A stretch of 60,991 nt of DNA from Mucilaginibacter xinganensis. GTDB lineage: Bacteria > Bacteroidota > Bacteroidia > Sphingobacteriales > Sphingobacteriaceae. Each line of letters opens with the position of its first letter. Position 1 is the stretch's first letter. Where the stretch lies: assembly GCA_026225055.1 (NCBI GenBank), contig JAMFSA010000002.1, positions 1 to 60,991 on the forward strand. Direction: 5' to 3'. The notes under the pieces are model-generated. The model saw only the letters and a list, made by a program, of their open reading frames with translations. It searched no databases and was not told where the DNA came from. The translations under genes were made by a program, and so were the position numbers. Of the stretch, positions 41,404 through 50,549 are shown piece after piece.

Positions 41404-43464
41404 GTGATCAGACTTTACGCTATCTTAATATTTTTTCTACTATTCAACGGCGCTTTATTCGCCCAAAAAAAGACTGATTCTTTAAAAAAGGATACTACCC
41501 GGAAATTGAACCAGGTAACAGTGCGGGGTTATCTTTCGGAACAGAAAGTCCTGGCAGTTCCGGCATCAGTTAGCGTACTTACTCCCGCACAATTAAAGTT
41601 GCAGCCCGATAATTCATTAGTATCAGCCATGAATACCATACCCGGTGTGCGTATGGAGGAGCGGTCGCCGGGCAGTTACCGCTTGTCTATTCGGGGCAGT
41701 TTGCTGCGCTCGCCATTTGGTATCCGTGATGTGAAAATTTATTTTGATGAGATCCCGCTTACCGATGCAGGCGGTAACACTTACCTTAATGCCATTGATG
41801 TAAACAGTGTGCAGGGCATCGAGGTATTAAAAGGCCCGGATGGCAGTTTGTTCGGCGCGAACTCCGGCGGTGTTGTATTGATAAGCCCGGTAAACCGTTA
41901 TGCCGATAGCAGCTTTGTATCCGCGGCAGTTGATGGTGGCTCTTACTCATTATTGCATGAGAGTTTCGCTTTTCAGGATCATAATGCCAATAACCAACTG
42001 AATATAAACCAGGCTTATGAAACTTATGGTGGTTATCGCCAAAATAGCAGTATGTACCGCAACTATTTCCAGGTGGTTGACAGGTGGAAGATCAGCCCAA
42101 AAGATAACCTTAAAATACTCGCCTTTTACTCCGACCTATTTTATAAAACGCCCGGCGGTTTAACCCTGAGCCAAATGGAGACCGACCCGCGCAGTGCAAG
42201 GCTACCTACCAAAACCGTGCCCGGCGCTATTGAACAAAAAATAGCCATCGGCACAAAAATGCTGATGGGTGGTTTGGTAAACGAGGCGCATATAACTGAT
42301 AACATCAGGAACGTACTGGCTATTTATGGTAGTTATGTTGATTTTTATAACCCCTTCATCACCAATTATGAGCAGCGCTATGAGGGTACTTTTGGTATGC
42401 GTACCTATTTTGAATTGACCGGGCAACAGCACCCTAATTATAGCTGGAAAGCCAACGTAGGTTTAGAATGGCAGCAAACTAACTCCGACATAAACAACTA
42501 CGGCAATAACCTGGGCACGCGCGATACCGCCCAGACTTTGGATAAAATAAACACCAACCAGCATTTCTTCTTCGCCCGTTACAGTGCCGACTTTTTTAAG
42601 CGCCTGCATGTGGAAGCTGCCATGAGCCTGAATTTTTACGATTATAAATTCAGGAATGTTTACCCGAATGATGAGCCTGATTTTACCAACCGCCCTTTTA
42701 CCGCCCAGCTGATGCCAAGGCTGGCGCTATCCTACCAGATCATCAATAATTTTGCATGGCGGGCTTCGGTAAGTCGTGGTTACTCAACGCCAACTACTGC
42801 CGAGATCCGCCCTACCGACAACGTGATCAACGCTAATTTACAGGCTGAATACGGCTGGAACTATGAAACGGGTTTCCGCCTGCGTAATGATGATGAGAGC
42901 ATGTTTTTAGATGCTTCGGTGTTTTTATATAAACTACAGAATGCTATTATACTGCATATCAACCCTGATGAAACCGAGACTTATCTAAACTCGGGAGGGA
43001 CTAACCAACCCGGTTTTGAATTGTATTTTACCGATTGGCTCATCAGGCAAAATGATGATAGCTTTATACGAGGTCTGCAGTTTAACGAGTCGATAACGCT
43101 GGATAAGTTTACTTTCAGCGGTACGCATAACCAATTAACAGGCGTTCCGCAACAGGTTTTGATCAGCAGTTTGCAGGTTAGATTCCCACAATCATTGTAT
43201 TTTTTCATCCAGCATAATTATACCTCGCGCCTGCCGCTTAATGATGGCAATACCGTTTTTGCGCCGCACTATAATTTACTGGAAGCCAAAATCGGCTGGC
43301 AGCATTTGTTCAGCCACAAAACCAAGTTTGAGATCTATGGCGGGGTTGATAATATCCTGAACGAAAATTACAGTTTGGGCGATGACCTTAACGCTGTTGG
43401 GAACCGCTATTATAACCCTGCGCCATTGCGTAATTATTATGTAGGGATTAAGGTGACCATTTAA
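41404..43464 (+). CDS. TonB-dependent outer-membrane receptor
   Basis: A 686-residue outer-membrane receptor with signal peptide (ending ALFAQ); the start is GTG at 41404. The plug domain spans about residues 40-160 (VSVLTPAQLKLQPDNSLVSAM, SIRGS, IEVLKGPDGSLFGANSGGVV, in parts), followed by a 22-strand-type barrel ending in YYVGIKVTI. There is no N-terminal CarboxypepD/SusC domain, so it belongs with siderophore or metal-chelate receptors more than with SusC polysaccharide importers; the ligand is unknown. The upstream gap is filled by repeat families C and D, and repeat A follows the gene. Confidence 0.93.
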   Translation: MIRLYAILIFFLLFNGALFAQKKTDSLKKDTTRKLNQVTVRGYLSEQKVLAVPASVSVLTPAQLKLQPDNSLVSAMNTIPGVRMEERSPGSYRLSIRGSLLRSPFGIRDVKIYFDEIPLTDAGGNTYLNAIDVNSVQGIEVLKGPDGSLFGANSGGVVLISPVNRYADSSFVSAAVDGGSYSLLHESFAFQDHNANNQLNINQAYETYGGYRQNSSMYRNYFQVVDRWKISPKDNLKILAFYSDLFYKTPGGLTLSQMETDPRSARLPTKTVPGAIEQKIAIGTKMLMGGLVNEAHITDNIRNVLAIYGSYVDFYNPFITNYEQRYEGTFGMRTYFELTGQQHPNYSWKANVGLEWQQTNSDINNYGNNLGTRDTAQTLDKINTNQHFFFARYSADFFKRLHVEAAMSLNFYDYKFRNVYPNDEPDFTNRPFTAQLMPRLALSYQIINNFAWRASVSRGYSTPTTAEIRPTDNVINANLQAEYGWNYETGFRLRNDDESMFLDASVFLYKLQNAIILHINPDETETYLNSGGTNQPGFELYFTDWLIRQNDDSFIRGLQFNESITLDKFTFSGTHNQLTGVPQQVLISSLQVRFPQSLYFFIQHNYTSRLPLNDGNTVFAPHYNLLEAKIGWQHLFSHKTKFEIYGGVDNILNENYSLGDDLNAVGNRYYNPAPLRNYYVGIKVTI

Positions 43465-43480
43465 GATTGATACCTGCATT

Positions 43481-43651
43481 TTACCAACCCCGTAGGGGTT
43501 AAATATTGGTAGAAAAATAAAATCAAAAACGACATATGTGCCGTAGGTACATAATATCTGCGCTTGCATGTCTGCGTATTACTTTCGCACCTACGGCGCG
43601 AAAGATGGGGCTGTTGGTTTTTCTACCAATAATTTGCTCCTAACGGAGCAA
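43481..43651. repeat. Composite palindromic repeat, family A, copy 2
   Basis: Same parts as copy 1 but in the opposite orientation: AACCCC-gta-GGGGTT hairpin first, then ATATTGGTAG, the GTGCCGTAGGTAC hairpin, CGCACCTACGGCGCG, CTACCAATAAT and finally GCTCC-taac-GGAGC. It sits between the TonB receptor and the cupin gene and is followed by copy 3 on the other side of the cupin gene. Confidence 0.8.
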
Positions 43652-43739
43652 GACTTGTAAACACAACAGCTTAATATTTTGTGCGTAACATTGGCAATTG
43701 AATAATTTAAATTATCTTAAAGCATTAATTGTCAATGAT

Positions 43740-44087
43740 ATGAAAAAGATCACTATTCTCTTCAGCTTGTTTATTTGTTTAATAACGATGCGTGCAAAAG
43801 CGCAAACCGAACAGCCAAAAATTTTGGTTGATAACGATAAGGTAAAAGTAACCCAATATTACAGCCTGCCGGGCGAAGGCGTTTGCGGGAAAGGCAAGCA
43901 TAGTCATCCGGCGCACCTTACCGTTTTATTAACCGATGCTGATGTTACCATAACCGGGGCTGATGGTAAAACAATCACGCAAAAAGCACCTGCCGGAACC
44001 TCGTTCTGGAGCGAAGCCGAAACCCACGAGGTGATAAACAGCGGTAAGCTGCCGATGAAAGTGCTCATCATCGAGACAAAAAAATAA
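43740..44087 (+). CDS. Small exported cupin protein
   Basis: A 115-residue protein. The ATG at 43740 was chosen since it opens a clean signal peptide (MKKITILFSLFICLITMRAKAQ region); 43698 would add 14 residues. The mature part has a cupin fold with HSHPAHLTVLLTD as motif 1 (two His possible metal ligands) and FWSEAETHEVINSG as motif 2 with another His. Function unknown; small secreted cupins often bind sugars or metals. Family A repeats lie on both sides of the gene. Confidence 0.85.
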   Translation: MKKITILFSLFICLITMRAKAQTEQPKILVDNDKVKVTQYYSLPGEGVCGKGKHSHPAHLTVLLTDADVTITGADGKTITQKAPAGTSFWSEAETHEVINSGKLPMKVLIIETKK

Positions 44088-44093
44088 AAAGCC

Positions 44094-44170
44094 TTACCAA
44101 CCCCGTAGGGGTTAAATATTGGTAGTAGAAGTATAAATGGGGAATATTTATGTGCCGTAGGTACATAACC
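44094..44170. repeat. Composite palindromic repeat, family A, partial copy 3
   Basis: Starts with the same TTACCAACCCCGTAGGGG block as copy 2 and runs through ATTGGTAG to the GTGCCGTAGGTAC hairpin, then stops; the second half is missing. It is in the same orientation as copy 2. Confidence 0.75.
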
Positions 44171-44200
44171 TATCCGGATTGGATGCGACCGGATAGTATA

Positions 44201-44238
44201 GCGACAGGCATATCTCGCGAAAAAAATATGCCTATCGC
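44201..44238. terminator. Long stem-loop downstream of the GH20 gene
   Basis: Arms GCGAcAGGCATAT (44201-44213) and ATATGCCTaTCGC (44226-44238) pair over 13 positions with one mismatch; the loop carries an A-run. It is 16 bp past the stop of the minus-strand hexosaminidase gene and 113 bp past the cupin gene. No T-run follows it, so it may be a processing/stability hairpin more than a classical terminator. Confidence 0.5.
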
Positions 44239-44253
44239 TTTGGTTGGTTTAAC

Positions 44254-46818
44254 TTATTCCGAAACGTTGCCTCCGCGGCCTTTATTATCAAAAGCACGGA
44301 ATTTTACGTTGTTTCCGGTCACTGTAACAGCATCGTTATAAACTTTGCTTTTGGTGTCAGGATCTTTTCCATCGGTTGTATAACGGATAGTAAAGCCCGG
44401 GAACTGCATGTTAGCCTTGTATTCGCCGCCGCGCATGATAACACCCGGTTTTGGGATCCGGTAGCTGTAACCGCCATTTAAATAAGTTAAACGGGGCAGC
44501 TCGCGTTTACCCAATACGTTTAAAAAGTTCGCCCACGCTTGTTGGTATAAGACACTGCTTTTAGCTGTATCCGGCTCGGTTGCCCATTGCGGGTCCTGCG
44601 CCCAGGCACGCTCGGCTAAACCTAATACCGATGGGAAGATCATGTACTCCATACGCTCAGGAGTTTTAATATTTTCGCCCCATAAACAACCTTGTAATCC
44701 TGCTATGTTGGTTTTTCCATAATCGGTAAGGCGTTGTTTGCCTATGAAAATGCTCTTGTTTATTGGTAGTCCGTCACGGTCGACAGAGGTGTTTTTAAAG
44801 TAATCGTAAGGAATGAATGAGAAAGGTTTATCAATATCAACAAAAGCGCCCCAGTAATAGCCCGGCTCATCAAATGATTTGTAGTGGGCCATATCAAAAT
44901 ACAGGTTAGTTACTGATGACAACACCACTTTATAACCCGCGTTGGCCAGTTTGTAAGCCAAATCTTCCTGTCCACTGCCTATGGAGTTGTTCCATACTTC
45001 GGTTTGCAGGTGGTATGGAGTAAAATCGGGGTTAGGTAAGTAATTAGCTTTGCCATCAAGCACGGTTTTACGCAGGCCCATTTCTTCCCATCCTGCAAGG
45101 GTTAAACCTTTATCTTTTAATAACTGGTTGATACGGCCGTAAAAGTAATACCACAAGTCGCCGGTTCCGGTTATTTCAGGGTGATTGGCCTTTAACGTTA
45201 AATAAGCAGGCGATTGCTCCCAAACATGAGCGGGCACTTCATCGCCGCCGAAATGTATGGTGTTTAACGGCGCTCCGGCTTCTTTGTAAATGCCCGCAAT
45301 GTCATTGATCACCGTCTCGAAAAAAGTATAGGTTGATGGCAGCGATACATCGATCACGTTATCATTCCAGTACTGTACGGAGTTGTAAACAGATTTATCG
45401 TTCAGATCATGCAGTAAATACTTTACAGCTTCGGTTTGTTTACCTTCAGCCATTAGGCGGCGGTAACGGGCATCCATTGCTTTGATGGATGCGCGGGCAT
45501 GGCCGGGAGTTTCGATCTCAGGCATTACTGCGATGTGACGGGCGGTAGCGTATTTCAGGATCTCGATATAATCGGCACGGGTATAAAAGCCGCTGCCTGC
45601 TAATTTGCCGGTTTCGGGGCCAGAGCCATGTGATGCCGGTAAAAAGTTCTTGCTATCTAAAGTATGGCCGCGTTGTGAGCCGTTTTGTGTTAACTCGGGC
45701 AAAGTAGGCAATTCAATACGCCAGCCTTCATCATCAGTTAAATGAAAGTGGAACACATTAAGCTTGTACAGAGCCATTGCATCCAGCAACTTTAGTACTT
45801 GTTCTTTAGTTTGAAAATTACGGCCAACATCCAGCAATAAGGCACGGTAAGGGAAACGCGGCTGATCTTTTACTTCAACACATGGGATCTGAATTGATTT
45901 TTGACGTTGGGTAAAAGCAGATGGCGGTATTAATGTTTTTAAAGATTGGATGCCATAAAAAATACCGGTGTCTGTGGAAGCTGAGATAGTAATCCCTTTT
46001 GTTGTAACACTCAAAATATACGCTTCAGGGTTAAGGCCGGGTACCTTTACCAGTTTAATGTCTTTATCATCTGCGGCAGGCGGTGCCGGGTGTTTAATTA
46101 GGCTCTTAGTGAGTAATTTATTCAATTCGGTAACCAAATAGCTCGTAACATCCTTATCGCCTTCTTTATCCTTTACCAGATCTTCATCAAATTCAATATG
46201 TGTTTCATCTGTTAATTGAAAAAAGCCCCCAGTTTCCTTATAACTTGCCGGGGTAGGAAATATTTTTGTTAGCTGCTGCTCGGGTACATCCTGGATCTTT
46301 TTATTCTGATCATAGATGATAGCAGGGGTAACCAGGCCCGGGTAGTTTGGTGTAAAAGGCAATACGGTAAAATCGCCGGTGGCGTAGCCTTTTCCGGGCT
46401 GGGCATCCCATACTAAATAAATCCCTTCGGGCGCATCGGTAAAGTTGATGACCAGTTCATCGCTTACAAACTGAATGGTTGTAGAAGCGCCCGGCTGTAA
46501 GGCTGTGAAACTTGCGGTTGGGGTTATGGTAAATAAGTCACCGTTTAATTTGGTGATGACCGCGTTGCCACTAACCGTAGCCGAAGCGATGCCTCGGGCA
46601 GAATTAAAATACAGCTTCCATCCCGAAGCAGGCAAGGTTGTTTTGCCGGTATTAGTAATAGTTAAAGCGTTTAACGATTCGGTTTTGTTCTGGTAATTAT
46701 TTTGCAGGGCCTGCCAGCTGATGTTCAGCTTATGGGCGTCAAAATTTGGAACAGGGGTTTGGGCTGTGGCTTTAATGCAAAAAGCGACTGCAAAAATTAG
46801 GATAAGGACCCGGCGCAT
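44254..46818 (-). CDS. GH20 beta-N-acetylhexosaminidase (chitobiase-like)
   Basis: An 854-residue exported glycosidase with a signal peptide (ending KATAQ). In order: an N-terminal carbohydrate-binding domain of the CHB_HEX type (about residues 25-155), GH20 domain 2 (about 190-320), the GH20 catalytic barrel (about 330-740), and a C-terminal CHB_HEX_C-like domain (about 770-854). The catalytic pair Asp-Glu is in IHFGGDEVPAHVW near residue 524, and HFHLTDDEGWR near 355 is the other conserved element. It should release terminal N-acetylglucosamine from chitin-type or peptidoglycan fragments, in the periplasm or outside. It stands alone on the minus strand. Confidence 0.94.
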   Translation of the reverse strand: MRRVLILIFAVAFCIKATAQTPVPNFDAHKLNISWQALQNNYQNKTESLNALTITNTGKTTLPASGWKLYFNSARGIASATVSGNAVITKLNGDLFTITPTASFTALQPGASTTIQFVSDELVINFTDAPEGIYLVWDAQPGKGYATGDFTVLPFTPNYPGLVTPAIIYDQNKKIQDVPEQQLTKIFPTPASYKETGGFFQLTDETHIEFDEDLVKDKEGDKDVTSYLVTELNKLLTKSLIKHPAPPAADDKDIKLVKVPGLNPEAYILSVTTKGITISASTDTGIFYGIQSLKTLIPPSAFTQRQKSIQIPCVEVKDQPRFPYRALLLDVGRNFQTKEQVLKLLDAMALYKLNVFHFHLTDDEGWRIELPTLPELTQNGSQRGHTLDSKNFLPASHGSGPETGKLAGSGFYTRADYIEILKYATARHIAVMPEIETPGHARASIKAMDARYRRLMAEGKQTEAVKYLLHDLNDKSVYNSVQYWNDNVIDVSLPSTYTFFETVINDIAGIYKEAGAPLNTIHFGGDEVPAHVWEQSPAYLTLKANHPEITGTGDLWYYFYGRINQLLKDKGLTLAGWEEMGLRKTVLDGKANYLPNPDFTPYHLQTEVWNNSIGSGQEDLAYKLANAGYKVVLSSVTNLYFDMAHYKSFDEPGYYWGAFVDIDKPFSFIPYDYFKNTSVDRDGLPINKSIFIGKQRLTDYGKTNIAGLQGCLWGENIKTPERMEYMIFPSVLGLAERAWAQDPQWATEPDTAKSSVLYQQAWANFLNVLGKRELPRLTYLNGGYSYRIPKPGVIMRGGEYKANMQFPGFTIRYTTDGKDPDTKSKVYNDAVTVTGNNVKFRAFDNKGRGGNVSE

Positions 46819-46899
46819 ATTTAATTCAGTATTAGTTTAATAGGAAAAGAAAAACTAAAATACTATTTTTAAGATGATTGCGATACTTTTTAAATTATT

Positions 46900-47826
46900 T
46901 TAAAAAGAAAATTTTATCCAGCCATCACCTTCATAGCCAAAATTAAAAAGTTTAGGCTGAATGATCTCCGCCAATATCTCAACAGAATCAACTATCCGCG
47001 GACCAGGGCGATTAAAATACTGGTTACCATCGGCAATATAAAAACGGTTATTTTTAACCGCTTTCATTGCTGCAAAGCCGGGCAGATTAAGTAATAGATC
47101 GATCTCCCTGATAGTGCGTTCGATAGAAAAACCACAAGGCATCACCACAATAATTTCCGGATCCTGTTGCTGTATATCTTCCCACTTAACAAACGGCGAA
47201 TGCTTACCTGCCTCAGCCAAAATACTGGTACCCCCGGCTATGTTTACCAGTTCGGGAATCCAGTTTCCCGATACCATAAGCGGTTCCAGCCATTCAATAC
47301 AGGCAACGGTTGGCTTGCTCTCAATATATTTTAATTTATGGCGAATGATATCTACACGCTCTTCCAGATCTTCAATTAAAGTATTGCCGTCACCCTCTAC
47401 ATTTAAAGCAGTAGCCACAGTTCTTATATCCTTAAATATATCCTGAAACGTATTGGGTTGCAGTGATACGATATACGCGCGTTTATCCAAATAATTATCC
47501 AGCGCTTCTTCCACATCTTTTAACGACACCGCGCAAACTTTGCATTGTGCCTGGGTAAGCACAACATCGGGCATCAATTCTTTGATCACTTCGCGCTTAA
47601 CGGTGTAAACCGATAGCGCATCAGCCAGTATTTCCTTTACCCGAACATCAATAGCGGCACTGCTTAAATCATCAGGGAAATTAGCCTCAGAGCATATAGG
47701 TAAATGTTTAATGCTTTCAGGGTAATCACATTCGTGCGAGCGGCCCACCAACTTATCTTCGAGGCCAAGCGCGCAAACTATTTCGGTAGCGGCAGGAAGT
47801 AATGAAACAATTTTATCTACAGGCAT
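46900..47826 (-). CDS. BtuF-like substrate-binding protein without signal peptide
   Basis: A 308-residue helical-backbone metal-receptor protein (Peripla_BP_2 family). IVSLLPAATEIVCALGLEDKLVGRSHECDYP at the N-terminus (short: LLPAATE, GRSHECD) and GNQYFNRPGPRIVDSVEILAEI near the C-terminus resemble cobalamin-binding proteins of the BtuF group. I chose the ATG at 47826; the earlier one (47913) would add 29 residues that lie in a repeat and do not form a signal peptide. The absence of a signal peptide and of ABC transporter partners nearby is odd; the role could be cytosolic cobalamin or metal binding. Neighbouring metH is cobalamin dependent, but it is 10 kb away. Confidence 0.85.
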   Translation of the reverse strand: MPVDKIVSLLPAATEIVCALGLEDKLVGRSHECDYPESIKHLPICSEANFPDDLSSAAIDVRVKEILADALSVYTVKREVIKELMPDVVLTQAQCKVCAVSLKDVEEALDNYLDKRAYIVSLQPNTFQDIFKDIRTVATALNVEGDGNTLIEDLEERVDIIRHKLKYIESKPTVACIEWLEPLMVSGNWIPELVNIAGGTSILAEAGKHSPFVKWEDIQQQDPEIIVVMPCGFSIERTIREIDLLLNLPGFAAMKAVKNNRFYIADGNQYFNRPGPRIVDSVEILAEIIQPKLFNFGYEGDGWIKFSF

Positions 47827-47837
47827 GTTGTGTTCGA

Positions 47838-48075
47838 TGTGCAAATATGCGGATTTGCAAATGTGCGGATTTGTTGTGAAACTTTTTGTGGATGCGCTTA
47901 TTCTAAATGTCATTTGCGATCCGCTGGCAGCGGATCGGCAACCTCGTCGCTTGCATATTAAACGCGATGAGGTTGCTTCGTCGTTCCTCCTCGCAATGAC
48001 ACAAGGGGTTATTTACACATCTGCAGATTTGCACATCCGCACATCAAACGAATTTGCATATCTGCACATCTACAC
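47838..48075. repeat. Nested inverted repeats in a short intergenic region
   Basis: Outer parts (about 47838-47875 and 48015-48072) are made of ATGTGCAAAT / ATCTGCAGATTTGCACAT-like units, in inverted orientation. The inner part, 47908-48003, has family B arms: GTCATTTGCGATC...GCAACCTCGTCGC and GCGATGAGGTTGC...TCGCAATGACAC. The region lies between the BtuF-like gene and the LysE-type gene and can form a large cruciform; no coding function is visible. Confidence 0.7.
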
Positions 48076-48090
48076 CATATCTTTACGGCA

Positions 48091-48714
48091 ATGATATTCC
48101 TTACCTTTTTCATCGGGCTGATAGCCAATTTTATTGGTTACATTCCACCGGGGAACATTAATCTGACCCTTGTACAGATCACCGTTAACCGCGGCTTAAG
48201 GCAGGCGGTGCAGTTTATAATCGCATTTTCATGCGTAGAGTTCTTTTTTACCTACTTTATTATGCATGCAGCCAAGTGGCTATCGGGCGAGGTAAGGCTT
48301 GATGTTATTATTGACTGGGTAATGATGGTTTTATTTACTGTAATGGGGGTAATAACCTGGGCACACCGTAATAAACCGCCTCAAAAAACATATTCGGAAC
48401 ATGATAGTATAAAATATGGCATTCTTTTAGGCTTTTTAAACCCGATGCAGATCCCCTTCTGGATGATAACAGGCACCTATTTAATTACTCATGAGTGGAT
48501 TGAGGATGGCAAACTGGCTTTGGTTATTTTTAGTGTCGGTTCGGCAGCCGGGGCTTTTTTATGCCTGTTCCTGTATGCAAAGTTTGCCGCATATATACAA
48601 AGTAAGTTCGCGCTGAGTACCCGGATTATTAATACGTCAATTGCCTTATTATTCTTTGGCTTCGCCGCATACCACGTGGTGAAGCAGGTTTATCTGCATG
48701 TTTTTAAACATTAG
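48091..48714 (+). CDS. LysE/RhtB-family exporter
   Basis: A 207-residue inner-membrane protein with about six hydrophobic helices. GYIPPGNINLTLVQITVNRG near residue 16 is the family signature (PPGNINL). LysE/RhtB proteins export amino acids or related small molecules; the substrate here is unknown. A repeat-filled region precedes it, and ribF is convergent downstream. Confidence 0.88.
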   Translation: MIFLTFFIGLIANFIGYIPPGNINLTLVQITVNRGLRQAVQFIIAFSCVEFFFTYFIMHAAKWLSGEVRLDVIIDWVMMVLFTVMGVITWAHRNKPPQKTYSEHDSIKYGILLGFLNPMQIPFWMITGTYLITHEWIEDGKLALVIFSVGSAAGAFLCLFLYAKFAAYIQSKFALSTRIINTSIALLFFGFAAYHVVKQVYLHVFKH

Positions 48715-48749
48715 TTGATTGGTTGATTGAGTTTGCATATGTTAACTGC

Positions 48750-49682
48750 CTACTGCCCACTCAAAAGTTCAAGGACATCAACCTTGTCCTGTGCCAGTTG
48801 TACTTTTAGTTCATCAAGACCGGTGAATTTTATATCGCCGCGAACGTAGTTATAGAAATGCAGCGTAACCTGCTCGTTGTAGATCTCCTGGTTAAAATCA
48901 AAAATATTTATCTCTATATTGCGCGACATACCGTTTATAGTAGGCCTGCTGCCGATATAAGCCATCCCCTTATATAGCCTGCCTTTTATGTTGATCTTAC
49001 CGGCAAATATGCCATCGGATGGAATGAGCTTATAGCGTTCCTCAATTACAATGTTAGCAGTCGGGTAACCAATTTGCCTCCCGATCTGGTCGCCGCGCAC
49101 CACTTTGCCGGTGATATAGAATGGGTAGCCTAAAAAGGTATTGGCCAACTCAATTTTACCTTCCAATAATGCATGGCGGATACGTGTTGAGCTTACGGCA
49201 ACATCGTTAATATCCTGCTCAGGTATTTCAACAACCTCAAAGCCATAAACAGGGCCTAATCTTAAAAGATCGTCCAGTCCGCCTTGCCTGTCTTTACCAA
49301 AACGATGGTCGTAACCAATTACAATTTTTTTGGTGCCGATCTTATTTACCAATACATCGCGGATATAACCCTCAGCCGTTTGGTTGGAAAAATCTCTTGA
49401 AAACGGGGTAATAATTAAATGATCTACACCTAATTGTTCCAGCAAAGCAGCTTTTTCATTTATTGTATTGATGAGTTTGATGCTTTCATCCTCCGGGTTT
49501 AAGATCATCCGCGGATGCGGAAAAAAAGTAAGAATTACGGTTTCGCCACCAATTTCGTCAGCCAGCTCTTTTATCCTTGCTATAATTTTGCGGTGCCCGA
49601 GGTGTACGCCATCAAACGTGCCGATGGTAACTACGGCATTGTTTACAGCTTTAAATTCATCAATGTGATGATAGATCTTCAT
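48750..49682 (-). CDS. ribF: Bifunctional riboflavin kinase / FAD synthetase
   Basis: A 310-residue cytosolic enzyme that makes FMN and FAD from riboflavin. The nucleotidyltransferase domain has GTFDGVHLGHRKI near residue 21 and GYDHRFGKDRQG near 118; the C-terminal flavokinase domain begins GKVVRGDQIGRQIGYPTANI near 180 with the PTAN motif. I chose the ATG at 49682, giving the usual start MKIYHHI; the one at 49703 adds seven residues. It follows truB by 35 bp on the same strand, a common Bacteroidota arrangement. Confidence 0.96.
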   Translation of the reverse strand: MKIYHHIDEFKAVNNAVVTIGTFDGVHLGHRKIIARIKELADEIGGETVILTFFPHPRMILNPEDESIKLINTINEKAALLEQLGVDHLIITPFSRDFSNQTAEGYIRDVLVNKIGTKKIVIGYDHRFGKDRQGGLDDLLRLGPVYGFEVVEIPEQDINDVAVSSTRIRHALLEGKIELANTFLGYPFYITGKVVRGDQIGRQIGYPTANIVIEERYKLIPSDGIFAGKINIKGRLYKGMAYIGSRPTINGMSRNIEINIFDFNQEIYNEQVTLHFYNYVRGDIKFTGLDELKVQLAQDKVDVLELLSGQ

Positions 49683-49717
49683 AGATATAGGGTCAGAATG
49701 CAAACAAAAATAATAAT

Positions 49718-50437
49718 TTAAGCTTCGGTTTGTGCTTTTAACTCACGTATGGTGCCAACCAGTTCCATTACTTCCCAGGCATCAGCAACTTTATAGTTAC
49801 CGCTGCGTGTGCGCCTTAATTTCGACAGGTATGCCCCGCTATTTAATGCCTTGCCAAAATCATTTACCAGCGAGCGAATATACGTTCCCTTACTGCACAC
49901 CACCCTGAAATCAACTTCGGGCAGCTCAATACGGGTTATTTCAAATTCAGTTATAGTTACGTTGCGAAGGCGAAGTTCAACTTCCTCGCCGCGACGGGCT
50001 TTTTCATATAAACGTTCCCCATCAATTTTAATGGCCGAATGTGCTGGCGGATATTGTTGAATATCGCCTGTGAACTGCGCGCAGGCTGCTTTTATCTGCT
50101 CATCGTTAATATGGCTGATATCAAATTTTTCATTCGGCTCAGTTTCCATATCGTATGATGGCGTGGTCGCACCTAAAATCAGCGTGCCGGTATATTCCTT
50201 TTCTTCAGCCTGGAAGGTATCTATCTGCTTAGTCATTTTACCAGTGCAGATGATGAGCAAGCCCGTAGCCAATGGATCAAGCGTACCTGCATGGCCAACC
50301 TTTAGTTTAAGTGGCTTAAAGGAGTTACGTATTTTGCCAACCACATCAAAGCTGGTCCATTTGTAGGGTTTGTTCACCAGCAATAACTCGCCGGCGGCAA
50401 AATCAAAATCCTTTTTCTTAGGGTTGGGCGTATCCAA
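49718..50437 (-). CDS. truB: tRNA pseudouridine-55 synthase
   Basis: A 239-residue enzyme that converts U55 of the tRNA T-loop to pseudouridine. GELLLVNKPYKWTSFDVV near residue 16 and the catalytic GHAGTLDPLATGLL near 49 (Asp of TLDPLA) are intact, as is CSKGTYIRSLVNDFG near 186. It lacks a long C-terminal PUA extension, as usual for shorter bacterial members. It heads the truB-ribF pair. Confidence 0.96.
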   Translation of the reverse strand: MDTPNPKKKDFDFAAGELLLVNKPYKWTSFDVVGKIRNSFKPLKLKVGHAGTLDPLATGLLIICTGKMTKQIDTFQAEEKEYTGTLILGATTPSYDMETEPNEKFDISHINDEQIKAACAQFTGDIQQYPPAHSAIKIDGERLYEKARRGEEVELRLRNVTITEFEITRIELPEVDFRVVCSKGTYIRSLVNDFGKALNSGAYLSKLRRTRSGNYKVADAWEVMELVGTIRELKAQTEA

Positions 50438-50549
50438 TATCTAATTTATTTAATAAACGGCAAAGGTAAGGTTTTAGTTGCCTGCTGCAATAAGAGGATT
50501 TGATTCAGAATTTTCCATAGTTTGAAACCCATCGCTATGATTTGAAAAA

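Noticed and set aside
44150..44341. 63-residue reading frame after the cupin gene
   Set aside because: It overlaps the family A repeat, a long hairpin and the end of the GH20 gene; no independent support.
47825..48094. 89-residue reading frame before the LysE-type gene
   Set aside because: It is made wholly of inverted repeat DNA (outer units and family B).
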